Part shown: piece after piece, positions 8,234 to 17,613 of the stretch
Layout of the letters: each line of letters begins with the position of its first letter
How positions within the stretch are numbered: the stretch's first letter is position 1
Source: Bacteroidales bacterium
GTDB taxonomy: Bacteria; Bacteroidota; Bacteroidia; Bacteroidales; VadinHA17
Assembly: GCA_012514255.1 (NCBI GenBank)
Contig: JAAZAP010000345.1
Span: 1-36,974, forward strand
Direction: 5' to 3'
Length of the DNA: 36,974 nucleotides
Notes under the pieces: model-generated
The model's input: only the letters and a program-made list of their open reading frames with translations
What the model was told of the DNA's origin: nothing
The model's database searches: none
Position numbers and translations under genes: made by a program

Positions 8234-8687
8234 GCTTTTAGTTTTAGTTGTGTTATTTGCCTGTAAATATTGATTGTATTTTTTCTGGCAGATTGATCAT
8301 ATTATTAGTTAATGACCTAATAAATAGTATCATGGCAGGCAAAAAAAATAAAGGTCTCGGGATTAGTGCAGTACTAAGCTATACAAAAATTAAGAGAGAT
8401 GCAAAGTTATTTTAATATTTGGGTGCAGGCAGACATTAGAGTCCATCTTTCTCTTCCGTGAAATAATTTTAGGGCAACGGATCCGCCTGCCTTCTGCCAC
8501 GGCCAGACTGACAGTCGCCTCTGCCGGAGTGGCGGCAGGCCAGGGTCAGACTGATATCATTTCTGATATTCTGTCTGACGTTATTGCTTTTGTTTAGAGT
8601 GTATGTTAATGCCCGGAATCTGTAAAACATCTTTTCTCCCTCCGGGAAAATATTATTTTTAAGCTCTGAACCAATTCTTGTTTGACT
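8234..8687. other. Divergent intergenic region (454 nt)
   Basis: This spacer separates the leftward OmpA gene from the rightward S9 peptidase gene. Most of it is AT-rich. At 8485-8540 there is a GC-rich island with the inverted pair GCCTGCC/GGCAGGC and an inner CTGCCG/CGGCAG hairpin (8521-8538). A CCCGGA/TCCGGG pair (8612-8646) lies in the presumed peptidase leader. No convincing coding frame or RNA gene was seen. Confidence 0.6.
8402..8409 (-). promoter_or_regulatory. Possible -7 element for the OmpA/TSP3 gene
   Basis: On the minus strand, TAACTTTG matches TAnnTTTG. It would give a long leader of about 165 nt, and no clear -33 TTG is present at the right distance. Weak call. Confidence 0.25.
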
Positions 8688-11486
8688 ATGAAAAGAACAA
8701 TAGTCCTGATTGCGCTCCTGGCGCTGGCGATGCAGGCATCTCCGCAGGAAAAGAAGGTCATGACAATTGATGACCTGGTAAGCTGGAACCGTATTACGGA
8801 AAGGGTCATCTCTGAAGACGGCTCACTGATAGCCTTCAAAACGGAGCCTTCGCAGGGCGATCCGGTCATTACCCTTTATGGTGGCAACGGAGATCTGAAG
8901 GCAACATTCAACTGTGCCACAGCAGCCACCATCTCATCCGATTCACGGTTTCTCTTTTTCACGATAAAGCCGCCCGAGGCGGAGATCAGGGAGTTGAAAC
9001 TAAAGAAGACGAAAAAGGATGATATGCCACTTGACAAACTGGGTATATACAATGTGGCTGCCGGCGTGACTGACACGGTTGAGAGGCTGAAGTCATACAA
9101 GGTGCCCTCTAAGTGGTCTGGCTGGATTGCGTGGCAGATTGAACCGCTTAAGGAGAAGCCGGGTGCACCTGCAGATTCTGCCGCCGCAGGCAACAGGGAT
9201 GGTAAGGGAAAGAAGCCCAAAAGTGAATCGGCTGACAACGGCTATACCCTTTTTATCAGGAATCTTGACAGCGACCGGACGGATACGGTCAGGTTCGTGA
9301 CAGAATATATCTTCGCGGAGGAGGCGGAAAAGCTGATGTATGCAACCACCGGCGAGGACAGCATCATGGAACCCGAGGTGGCAATCCTGGGCCTTAAGAA
9401 AAGCGATAAGAGTGTGCTTTATTCCGGGAAAGCGAAGTATAAGCAGCTCTCTATGGACAAGAAAGGGGAGAGGGCAGCATTTATCCTCTCATTTGATGAG
9501 ACCGACAAGGTTGGCAACAATTATTCACTCTGTTACTGGAATGGTAAGGGGCTTGCGTCAGTGGCTGCCACCAGTGGTACTGAAGGCATCCCAGAGGGAT
9601 GGATAGTAAATGAGAATGCCAGGCTGACCTTCGCGGAGAACTCGCCGCGACTGTTCTTCGGCACATCACCGGCATACCAGGTAAAGGATACTACCCTCCT
9701 TGATGAGGACCGTGCCAATGTTGACGTCTGGCACTGGTCAGAGGGAGTACTGCAGAGCGCACAGGTGGTGCGCAGGGCACGTGAGATGAAAAAAACATAC
9801 ACAGCGGTCTATCATGCAGACAGGGGGAAGGTTGTTCAACTGGCCACTGCCACTATGCCAGACCTGATGTTGCCTGACAAGGGTGACGGTCAGAAAGCTG
9901 TCGGTCTATCTTCCCTCCCGTATGACCTGGAGTCGATGTGGGATGGCAGAGGGGCCAGTGACATTTGGATTGTTGATATCAACACCGGCTACGCGGAAAA
10001 AATAAAGGAGCAGCTCAGGGCAAGGATGCGTTTCTCTCCTGCAGGGAAGTACCTTTGCTGGTACCACCAGGCTGACAGCTCATGGTATGCATGGGACGTT
10101 GCCGGCGCCAGGGAGACACGGCTTACCACCCCGTCAACACTTAAGGTGTGGAATGAACTAAATGATGTACCTGATCTGCCCGGCTCCTACCCCGCGGCAG
10201 GGTGGCTCAAGGATGACAAAGCCTTTCTTGTCTCTGACAGGTATGATATCTGGTCTCTTGACCCGGCAGCAGGGCGTGCACCGCAGAATATAACCCGGAA
10301 CGGCAGGCAGGAAGGGATCAGGTACCGGATGCTCGACTTTGATCCTGATAACAACTATATTGATCCGGCGGAAAGACAGTATCTTATAGGAGTCAGTGAG
10401 TCAACCAGGGACGAAGGCTTCTATTCTATGGATTTACGTAAGAAGGATGCCCCGGCCTGGCTTACGGGAGGCAGTTACAGCCTGGGTACACCAGTAAAGG
10501 CCAGGAAGGCTGACCGTCTGATCTACACGAAGGAAAATTTCGGACTCTTTCCTGACTATCTGCTCTCAGACCTGTCATTCACGACGGAGAAGCGGCTGAC
10601 AGATGCCAATCCTCAGCAGAAGGACTATCTGTGGGGCACGGCAGAGGTGGTGAGATGGACATCACTTGACGGGCAGCCGCTGGAGGGGTTACTATACAAG
10701 CCGGAGAACTATGATCCGGCGAAAAAGTACCCGATGATTGTTAACTTCTACGAAAAGAGTTCCACAGAGCTTAACCGGCATCGTATACCGGAGCCCGGCA
10801 GGTCAACAATTGACTATCATTACTACACCAGCAACGGTTATCTGATCTTCAATCCCGATGTCTATTATGTTGACGGTTACCCGGGGCAGAGCGCATTCAA
10901 CTGCGTGATGCCGGGTATCATGGCTCTTATTGAAAAGGGTTTTGTTGATGAGAAGCGAGTAGGAGCCCAGGGGCACAGCTGGGGAGGATACCAGGTAGCA
11001 TACCTGGCCACCCGCACAAAGCTCTTTGCTGCCATTGAGTCGGGGGCCCCGGTGGTCAACATGTACAGCGCCTACGGAGGCATACGATGGGCGACAGGCC
11101 TCAACCGTTCAATGCAGTACGAGCATCAGCAGAGCCGCATAGGTGCCAACATCTGGGAGGCGCCGTATCTGTACTGGGAGAACTCGCCCCTGTTTGCCAT
11201 AGACAAGATTGAGACCCCGATACTGATCATGGCCAATGATAATGACGGCCATGTGCCCTGGTGGCAGGGGATTGAATTCTTCATCGCCATGAGGAGGCTG
11301 GGCAAACCCTCCTGGCTTCTGAACTACAATGGTGAGCCCCACTGGCCGCTGAAGCTGCCCAACCGTATAGACTTCCAGAAGAGGATGGCACAGTTCTTCC
11401 ATCACTATCTGAAGGGTGAGCCGATGCCTGTCTGGATGAAAGAGGGTGTGCCGGCTACCGAAAAGGAGTTTACGCTGGGATACTGA
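8688..11486 (+). CDS. S9-family prolyl oligopeptidase / dipeptidyl aminopeptidase
   Basis: A 932-residue exported serine peptidase. A signal peptide (MKRTIVLIALLALAMQASPQ) is followed by a long beta-propeller region (~25-640) and a C-terminal alpha/beta-hydrolase domain. The catalytic triad is visible: Ser764 in GHSWGGY, Asp853 in NDNDGHVPWW and His885 in GEPHWPL. These enzymes cleave short peptides, often after proline, in the periplasm. A basic, low-complexity insertion (NRDGKGKKPKSES) interrupts the propeller near residue 175. The open frame starts two codons earlier at a TTG, but the ATG at 8688 gives a clean signal peptide. It is transcribed alone, before the glucan locus, and has no evident link to it. 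Confidence 0.93.
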   Translation: MKRTIVLIALLALAMQASPQEKKVMTIDDLVSWNRITERVISEDGSLIAFKTEPSQGDPVITLYGGNGDLKATFNCATAATISSDSRFLFFTIKPPEAEIRELKLKKTKKDDMPLDKLGIYNVAAGVTDTVERLKSYKVPSKWSGWIAWQIEPLKEKPGAPADSAAAGNRDGKGKKPKSESADNGYTLFIRNLDSDRTDTVRFVTEYIFAEEAEKLMYATTGEDSIMEPEVAILGLKKSDKSVLYSGKAKYKQLSMDKKGERAAFILSFDETDKVGNNYSLCYWNGKGLASVAATSGTEGIPEGWIVNENARLTFAENSPRLFFGTSPAYQVKDTTLLDEDRANVDVWHWSEGVLQSAQVVRRAREMKKTYTAVYHADRGKVVQLATATMPDLMLPDKGDGQKAVGLSSLPYDLESMWDGRGASDIWIVDINTGYAEKIKEQLRARMRFSPAGKYLCWYHQADSSWYAWDVAGARETRLTTPSTLKVWNELNDVPDLPGSYPAAGWLKDDKAFLVSDRYDIWSLDPAAGRAPQNITRNGRQEGIRYRMLDFDPDNNYIDPAERQYLIGVSESTRDEGFYSMDLRKKDAPAWLTGGSYSLGTPVKARKADRLIYTKENFGLFPDYLLSDLSFTTEKRLTDANPQQKDYLWGTAEVVRWTSLDGQPLEGLLYKPENYDPAKKYPMIVNFYEKSSTELNRHRIPEPGRSTIDYHYYTSNGYLIFNPDVYYVDGYPGQSAFNCVMPGIMALIEKGFVDEKRVGAQGHSWGGYQVAYLATRTKLFAAIESGAPVVNMYSAYGGIRWATGLNRSMQYEHQQSRIGANIWEAPYLYWENSPLFAIDKIETPILIMANDNDGHVPWWQGIEFFIAMRRLGKPSWLLNYNGEPHWPLKLPNRIDFQKRMAQFFHHYLKGEPMPVWMKEGVPATEKEFTLGY

Positions 11487-11510
11487 CAACAATTACAGTA
11501 CGATACAGGC

Positions 11511-11582
11511 CAGGGGCAAAACCGGACGATCCGGCCCCTGTCACCGCAAACGTCTGTCCCGGGCCCTCATCCCGGGACAGAT
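11511..11582 (+). terminator. Tandem hairpins after the S9 peptidase gene
   Basis: Hairpin 1 pairs CAGGGGC (11511-11517) with GCCCCTG (11534-11540) and contains an inner CCGG/CCGG. Hairpin 2 is a perfect 11-bp stem, TCTGTCCCGGG (11553-11563) and CCCGGGACAGA (11571-11581), with a 7-nt loop. Neither is followed by a T-run. They begin about 25 nt past the peptidase stop and probably end or stabilise its transcript, separating it from the SusC operon. Confidence 0.55.
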
Positions 11583-11768
11583 GCTTATATACCTCCATGT
11601 TCCGAAAGCAAGTTTTTAATTAAATGATTAACAATTTATTGCAAATAGTTGTTGAGGTATTGTATAGGTATGATGCAATGAATTTTTTTATGATGAGAAA
11701 ATCAAACGACTGAGTTATTTGTTAACAGGTGGCTGACTCTTCATAACTTGGTTAAAAATCTGACCGCA

Positions 11769-14700
11769 ATGAAAGAATTCTTAACTGTTCTGTTTTTGTT
11801 CCTTTTCGGCTCTGGAGTTGTCTCAGCCCAGGTGACTGTAAAGGGGACGATAGTGGATGATCAGAACATACCCCTGCCGGGTGTATCGGTTCTGGTCAAG
11901 CACACTTACAGGGGCACGATGTCTGATTCTGACGGATCATACAGCATCACGGCCACTCCGACCGACACACTCGTGTTTTCGATGGTGGGTATGGTGACGC
12001 AGGAGATGGCAGTCGGATCCCGCACACAGATAGACGTTGTTCTGGCAACTGAGACCACTGTAATGGATGAAGTGGTGGTAATAGGTTACGGGACTGTCCG
12101 AAAGAGTGATCTTACCGGGTCGGTGAGTTCTGTGAAGACGGATGATCTGCTTAAGGTCACCTCACTTAATGCCGAGCAGGGCCTGCAGGGTAAGGTTACC
12201 GGGGTGCAGGTGATAAGCACCAGTGGAGCTCCCGGGGCAGGAGCTGCTGTCAGGGTGCGGGGTGTAGGCACATTCAATAACTCTGCACCGATATTTGTTG
12301 TTGATGGTGTAATTCTTGATGATATCTCATTTCTCAACTCTGCCGACATTGCTTCCATGGAGGTGTTGAAGGATGCCTCCGCAACGGCCATATACGGATC
12401 CAGGGGAGCCAACGGTGTAATTATCATAAGCACCAAAACAGGCGCAGTAGGTCAGGAGAAGGCAAGCTTTAACGTCAGTTCCGAGTTCGGTATACAGCAC
12501 CTTGCAAGGAAGATTGACCTCCTTAGCGGGAGAGAGTTCGCCATTGTTTCAAATGAGATCATTCCGGGATCATACAATAATGTTGACCTGGTACCCAATA
12601 CTGACTGGCAGGATCTTGTATTCTCCACTGCCCCGATACACAATCACCAGCTCTCCGTGACCGGTGCTACCGATCTCACACAGTATTATGTCGGGATAGG
12701 AGCATTCATTCAGGATGGTATAATTGACAAGTCTGACTACAGCCGTATAACTCTCAAGCTGAACAACACCTATAATCTAACGCCGTTCCTGAAGCTGGGG
12801 AACAATCTTACCATAGCGCCATACACGCAGCAGAATGCCCCCAACGTTACCTATGCCGTTTACCGCGCACAACCGGTACTTGAGCCTTTTTACGATAACG
12901 GTGACTATGCTGTTGTATACAACGTGGGAAATCCCCTGGCCTCCCTGGAATATTCAAATGATTTCAGGAAAGGTGTCAGGGGTGTTGGCAACATCTTTGC
13001 AGAAGCTTCATTCCTGGAGGCCTTTACAGTCAGGTCAAGTTTTGGAATTGATGCTTCCTATAACAAATCAACCAGTTTTACACCTGCTTATACGGTATAT
13101 AATCCTGACGGCACGGCATCCCAGCAGCAGAATGTGCTTAGTGACATCTATAAGGGCAGCTCCGAGAATATGAACTGGCTGTGGGAGAACACTGTCAGCT
13201 ACAGGAATACATTTGCCGAAATACATTCAATAGATCTTGTTGCTGGCTTCACCATGCAGGAATCTTCATCTGAGTTCACCAGCATACCCGGTGAGAATGT
13301 TTTGCGTGACGGCCGGGACTTCTGGTACATCAGCCCGTCTTACATCTATGATCCGGCAAACAATGTGAACACAATCCAGTCGATCTCCAACGGAGTGGAT
13401 GCCGGCCTTTACTACTCGATGATGTCATACCTGTTCAGGACCAATTATACCTTAAGCAACAAGTACATAATTACTGTAACCTTCCGTCGTGACGGCTCCT
13501 CGAAGTTCACGGAGGAGAACCGCTTTTCAAATTTCCCCTCGGTGGCATTTGGATGGAATATCGGGAATGAGGATTTTATGAAACCGGTGGACTGGATTTC
13601 AAAACTGAAGCTTCGTGCCAGTTGGGGTATCATTGGCAATGAGAAGATAAGCTATTTTGACCGGTATGCCCGTGTTCAGTCATCGATTATTGCCGTTCTG
13701 GGCAATCCTGATGCACCTGTTCCTGCTGCCACCTATGGCAAGAGCGGCAATCCTGACCTGAAATGGGAGAGCACAACTCAGACAGATATTGGTGCTGAGA
13801 TTGGACTTTTAGCCAACAGGCTGACAGGTGAATTTGATTTCTACAACCGGGTTACAAATGACATCCTTGTTGAGCTCTCCACACCTGGTCACCTGGGAAA
13901 CGGACAGGGCCAAAGAGTACGTTATAATGCTGCTTCAGTTCTCAACAGGGGATTTGAGTTCAGCATCAACTGGAGAGAGAAGGTCGGTGACATAACATAT
14001 TCTGCCGGATTCCTGGGATCAACGATTCACAACGAGGTTCTCGAGATTGGAGGGAACAGCGGAGTTGATTCCACGCTTATCGGTGGTTATCTGGGCGACG
14101 GCAGGCCTGTGACTCTCAGCAGGGTGGGATTGCCTATTGGAGCTTTCTACGGATACAAAACTGACGGCATATTCCAAAGTGAGGAAGAGCTGGCAGCTTA
14201 CCCGCACTCATCACAGGCCGGGATTGGAGATCTGAGGTTTGTGGATGTAACGGACGACGGTATCCTGGACGGACGTGACCGTACCTATATCGGATCACCT
14301 ATTCCTAAATTAATTTTTGGGTTCAACGGAATGATAGAGTACAAAGGGCTCGACTTCGGCATTGATTTCCAGGGTCAGACAGGGAACAAAATCTTCAACG
14401 GGAAGGAGGTTGTTCGCCCTGATCCATACAACTTTGAGCAGCATGTCTTTGACCGGTGGACCGGCGCTGGAACAAGCAACACAGAGCCAAGGCCATCATT
14501 TGGAGGATACAATTTTACACCCTCTGACAGGTTTATTCATGACGGCTCCTTCCTGCGACTAAGAAGTGTTACACTTGGATACACTCTGCCGGCTTCCGTC
14601 TCACAGAAAGCACTGATACAGCAACTAAGAGTCTACCTCAAGGGAACAAACCTCTACACCCTTACAAAATTCACCGGATACACTCCGGAGATAGGAAGCT

Positions 14701-14783
14701 ATGATGTACTATCCAACGGGATAGACTACGGAGCTTATCCGATCACATCTACTTATTCAATTGGTGTTAACCTGCAATTCTAA
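11769..14783 (+). CDS. susC: SusC/RagA-family TonB-linked outer-membrane transporter
   Basis: A 1004-residue TonB-dependent importer that with SusD binds and carries oligosaccharides across the outer membrane. The signal peptide (MKEFLTVLFLFLFGSGVVSAQ) is followed by a CarboxypepD_reg-like domain (~22-105, VKGTIVDDQNIPLPGVSV), the TonB-box region (MDEVVVIGYGTVRKSDLTGSV), a plug domain with ASATAIYGSRGANGVIIIST, and a barrel ending in YSIGVNLQF. The frame opens at a TTG at 11748, but the ATG seven codons later gives a standard signal peptide and is preferred. It is the first gene of the locus and is followed 5 nt later by susD. No standard -7 element was found upstream, consistent with activator-dependent expression. 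Confidence 0.95.
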   Translation: MKEFLTVLFLFLFGSGVVSAQVTVKGTIVDDQNIPLPGVSVLVKHTYRGTMSDSDGSYSITATPTDTLVFSMVGMVTQEMAVGSRTQIDVVLATETTVMDEVVVIGYGTVRKSDLTGSVSSVKTDDLLKVTSLNAEQGLQGKVTGVQVISTSGAPGAGAAVRVRGVGTFNNSAPIFVVDGVILDDISFLNSADIASMEVLKDASATAIYGSRGANGVIIISTKTGAVGQEKASFNVSSEFGIQHLARKIDLLSGREFAIVSNEIIPGSYNNVDLVPNTDWQDLVFSTAPIHNHQLSVTGATDLTQYYVGIGAFIQDGIIDKSDYSRITLKLNNTYNLTPFLKLGNNLTIAPYTQQNAPNVTYAVYRAQPVLEPFYDNGDYAVVYNVGNPLASLEYSNDFRKGVRGVGNIFAEASFLEAFTVRSSFGIDASYNKSTSFTPAYTVYNPDGTASQQQNVLSDIYKGSSENMNWLWENTVSYRNTFAEIHSIDLVAGFTMQESSSEFTSIPGENVLRDGRDFWYISPSYIYDPANNVNTIQSISNGVDAGLYYSMMSYLFRTNYTLSNKYIITVTFRRDGSSKFTEENRFSNFPSVAFGWNIGNEDFMKPVDWISKLKLRASWGIIGNEKISYFDRYARVQSSIIAVLGNPDAPVPAATYGKSGNPDLKWESTTQTDIGAEIGLLANRLTGEFDFYNRVTNDILVELSTPGHLGNGQGQRVRYNAASVLNRGFEFSINWREKVGDITYSAGFLGSTIHNEVLEIGGNSGVDSTLIGGYLGDGRPVTLSRVGLPIGAFYGYKTDGIFQSEEELAAYPHSSQAGIGDLRFVDVTDDGILDGRDRTYIGSPIPKLIFGFNGMIEYKGLDFGIDFQGQTGNKIFNGKEVVRPDPYNFEQHVFDRWTGAGTSNTEPRPSFGGYNFTPSDRFIHDGSFLRLRSVTLGYTLPASVSQKALIQQLRVYLKGTNLYTLTKFTGYTPEIGSYDVLSNGIDYGAYPITSTYSIGVNLQF

Positions 14784-14788
14784 GAAAG

Positions 14789-16267
14789 ATGAAAACCAAA
14801 ATAACAGTATCGCTTCTTCTTGTTGCATCCCTGTTAATTGCCACGGGGTGTGAAGATTTCCTGCAGAAGGATCCGCAGGGTGAACTGACGCAGGAGGCAT
14901 TCCCGGAAACGGCAACGGATGCATTGCTTGCCACAAATGCGGTTTATGTCTCAGTGCGCAACTGGGCATATCATTCAGGCGGTTATCCTATCATGGACAT
15001 TATGTCTGATGATGCCCACAAGGGCAGCAATCCGAATGACCAGTTGCCGACAATAGGGCCGTACGAGACTTTTTCATATACTACCACACAGGACGGTCTT
15101 GACCGTTGGTGGAGTGCCCTTTATGAGGGGATCAAGCGAGCCAATGTGGTACTTGAAAAGGTGCCGGGGATAGACATGGATATTGATCTGCGCAACAGGT
15201 ATCTGGCTGAGGCCAGTTTTCTCAGGGGGCTCTATTACTTTGATCTCGTCAGGGCTTATGGAGGGGTGCCGAAGGTTACCACCACAACACCTGAAACAAA
15301 AATTACACGCTCAACTGCAAATGAGATCTATGAACTGGTAATCTCAGACCTGGAATTTGCAGCACAGAATCTCCCGGAAAAGAGTTTCTACGGTCCGGAG
15401 GATGCCGGTCGCGCAACCAGGGGCGCTGCCAAGGCTCTCCTGGCTAGGGTTTATCTCTTCCTTGGCGATTTCGAGAACGTTGAGAAGTATGCTCTTGAAG
15501 TCATCATCTCGGATGAGTATGATCTTGAGCCGGTCTTTGCCGATGCCAACGGCGTTAATGGTGAACACGGAGTGGAGTCGGTCTTCGAGATAGGTGCCAT
15601 GGAGGTTGAAGGTGCAGGAGGCAACCAATACGCCAATACCCAGGGGGTGAGAGGATCACCAAACAGGGGATGGGGATTCAACAGGCCTTCACTTGATCTC
15701 CGCAACTCATTTGAACCTGATGATCCGCGCCTGGATGCCACGATCATCGATCTTGGTGAGACTCTTGATGGCATTCTTATCATTGGTGACGGAACCACTC
15801 CGGATGAGGTTCTGGACAATGGTACTGTGGTTGAGGTTGAGTGCTATAACCAGAAGGTGTGGTACCCCGGTACCAACACTATCACCCAGTGGGGTCACAA
15901 CCGCAGGCTGATACGCTATGCCGATGTTCTTCTGATGGCTGCAGAAGCCCTGAACGAAAACGACAATCCCGATGATGCACTTCTTTATCTCAACGAGGTC
16001 CGGGCACGTGCCAGGGAGGGCAACAGCTCAATCCTTCCTGACATCACAGTGACTGATAAGGGTGAACTGAGGAGTATTATCCTTGATGAAAGACGTCATG
16101 AGCTGGCTCTCGAAGGACACAGGTTCTGGGACCTGGTGCGCAGCGGCAGGGCAGCAGCCGTACTAGGCCCCCTGGGCTTTGAGACAGGAAAGCATGAGCT
16201 CTTCCCGATACCTCAGAACGAAATCGACATATCCCAGGGATCTCTTCAACAGAATCCCAACTGGTAA
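14789..16267 (+). CDS. susD: SusD/RagB-family glycan-binding lipoprotein
   Basis: A 492-residue surface lipoprotein that forms the lid over SusC and captures the glycan. The lipobox is IATGC near residue 21, followed by EDFLQKDPQGELT, the usual SusD start. The TPR-like helical region includes RYLAEASFLRGLYYFDLVRAYGGVP, split here by position ~130-150. The C-terminal motifs are RYADVLLMAAEALNE, LDERRHELALEGHRFWDLVR and the ending LQQNPNW, all typical of the family. It lies directly after susC. The substrate cannot be read from SusD itself; the neighbouring enzymes suggest beta-1,2-glucan. Confidence 0.95.
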   Translation: MKTKITVSLLLVASLLIATGCEDFLQKDPQGELTQEAFPETATDALLATNAVYVSVRNWAYHSGGYPIMDIMSDDAHKGSNPNDQLPTIGPYETFSYTTTQDGLDRWWSALYEGIKRANVVLEKVPGIDMDIDLRNRYLAEASFLRGLYYFDLVRAYGGVPKVTTTTPETKITRSTANEIYELVISDLEFAAQNLPEKSFYGPEDAGRATRGAAKALLARVYLFLGDFENVEKYALEVIISDEYDLEPVFADANGVNGEHGVESVFEIGAMEVEGAGGNQYANTQGVRGSPNRGWGFNRPSLDLRNSFEPDDPRLDATIIDLGETLDGILIIGDGTTPDEVLDNGTVVEVECYNQKVWYPGTNTITQWGHNRRLIRYADVLLMAAEALNENDNPDDALLYLNEVRARAREGNSSILPDITVTDKGELRSIILDERRHELALEGHRFWDLVRSGRAAAVLGPLGFETGKHELFPIPQNEIDISQGSLQQNPNW

Positions 16268-16314
16268 ATAATCATGGTAAAACAATTGAATGTCAAATTT
16301 TAAAATTAAAGTTT

Positions 16315-17538
16315 ATGAGAACAAAACATCTTTTTACTAATCTTCTTCTTCTTGTTGCAGCATTCTCACTTATGCTCACAAGCTGCAAGAAAGATCCCGA
16401 GCCGCTGGCTCTGGAGTCACTCATGGCCGGGACCATTGACCTGAACGGTGCCACTTCGCCTACGAATGTGCCTGTCAATCCAACCATCGTTGCTACCTTC
16501 AACGTTGATGTTGATCCTGCAACAGCTACAGCATCAACAATAACCATGGTTCAGGATTATGATGATGCTCCCATTGCTCTGAACATCACAGCATCGGGAA
16601 ACACCATCACAATTGCTCCGCAGTCCGGCCTGGGCACGGGTGCTCTTTATCAGCTCAGCTTTGGAGCAGGCCTCAAGTCTGTTGATGCCCTTGCCATTAC
16701 ACCTCTTCAGAGGACCTTCACCACCGAGGGTACTTTTGCTCCGGCAGGTGCCATTGCCCACTTTACCTTTGAGGACAATGCCAATGATATAATCGGGGCC
16801 TGGGATCCGGCTGCCGGGGGCATAATTGACATTACCTACACTGCTTCCAGAAACGCTGCTGCAGGTAAGGCTGCCACATTCAACGGTTCCACAAGCCTTA
16901 TTGAAATACCTAATGGTGATCTCTTGATGAATACCAACAGCTTTACTGTATCCTTCTGGATGAAAACCAATTCAGAAGGCAAGACCAACAATCATTTCGT
17001 GATGGGTCTGGCCGGATGGAACGGATTCCAGTATGAGGTCTACGGAGCTTACGACGGTTCTAAGTTCGCAGTTCAGTATGAATATCCGGGAGGCACGGCA
17101 TCAGAAGACATGTGGTTCCCTGCACTTGCTGATTTGGGCTGGAAAGGTTGGACCTATGCCAAGAGCCTGACAGCAGCTGAAATGATGGCATTGCTCAAGG
17201 ATGCATGGATTAATATAGTCTATACCTTCAATGGTCCGACAAAGGTTGGTACACTCTATTTCAATGGCCAGAAGATGAAATCATTCGACTTCAATCTGTG
17301 GGATGCTACTGACAACAAGAGCAAGATTACCGGTCTTAAGTATGCCGGCTTGCCTGCAGGCAACCAGCTTGCCCTTGGATTCATCCAGAGCAGGACCAAG
17401 ACCATAACCGATGATTGGGCTGATTATTCTAATCCTGAAAACCAGCACTTCAAGGGCCAGCTTGATGACATCCGCTTCTGGCACAAGGCAATCACTGAGA
17501 ATGAGGTTCTCCTGATGTACAACTCAGAGAAGCCGTAA
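16315..17538 (+). CDS. LamG-like surface glycan-binding lipoprotein with Ig-like N-domain
   Basis: A 407-residue lipoprotein (lipobox LMLTSC, then KKDPEP) in the position where SusE/F-type surface glycan-binding proteins sit. Residues ~45-140 form a bacterial Ig-like (Big_5/SbsA type) domain: PVNPTIVATFNVDVDPAT, ending in RTFTTEG. Residues ~150-405 form a concanavalin A-like lectin/LamG domain: AHFTFEDNANDIIG, TFNGSTSLIEIPN, FTVSFWMKTNSEG, GQLDDIRFWHKAITENEV. No catalytic residues were recognised, so a binding role is favoured. It probably presents the glycan to SusCD. A hairpin with a short T-run follows the gene, separating it from the enzyme genes. Confidence 0.8.
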   Translation: MRTKHLFTNLLLLVAAFSLMLTSCKKDPEPLALESLMAGTIDLNGATSPTNVPVNPTIVATFNVDVDPATATASTITMVQDYDDAPIALNITASGNTITIAPQSGLGTGALYQLSFGAGLKSVDALAITPLQRTFTTEGTFAPAGAIAHFTFEDNANDIIGAWDPAAGGIIDITYTASRNAAAGKAATFNGSTSLIEIPNGDLLMNTNSFTVSFWMKTNSEGKTNNHFVMGLAGWNGFQYEVYGAYDGSKFAVQYEYPGGTASEDMWFPALADLGWKGWTYAKSLTAAEMMALLKDAWINIVYTFNGPTKVGTLYFNGQKMKSFDFNLWDATDNKSKITGLKYAGLPAGNQLALGFIQSRTKTITDDWADYSNPENQHFKGQLDDIRFWHKAITENEVLLMYNSEKP

Positions 17539-17562
17539 AATTTCAGTTTCAGTTACTGAGAA

Positions 17563-17597
17563 AGAGGGTCCCGGCAAGAGCCCGGACCCTCTCTTTT
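17563..17597 (+). terminator. Intra-locus terminator/attenuator
   Basis: A 9-bp stem, AGAGGGTCC (17563-17571) and GGACCCTCT (17584-17592), encloses a 12-nt loop. It is followed by a short run (CTTTT). It lies between the binding-protein genes and the enzyme genes, so it may be a partial terminator that lowers enzyme expression relative to SusCD. Confidence 0.7.
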
Positions 17598-17613
17598 ACA
17601 ACACAATTCTATT

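Noticed and set aside
8332..8415. 27-codon ORF (MAGKKNKGLGISAVL...) in the divergent spacer
   Set aside because: Too short, no start signal or neighbour support; kept only as part of the intergenic description.
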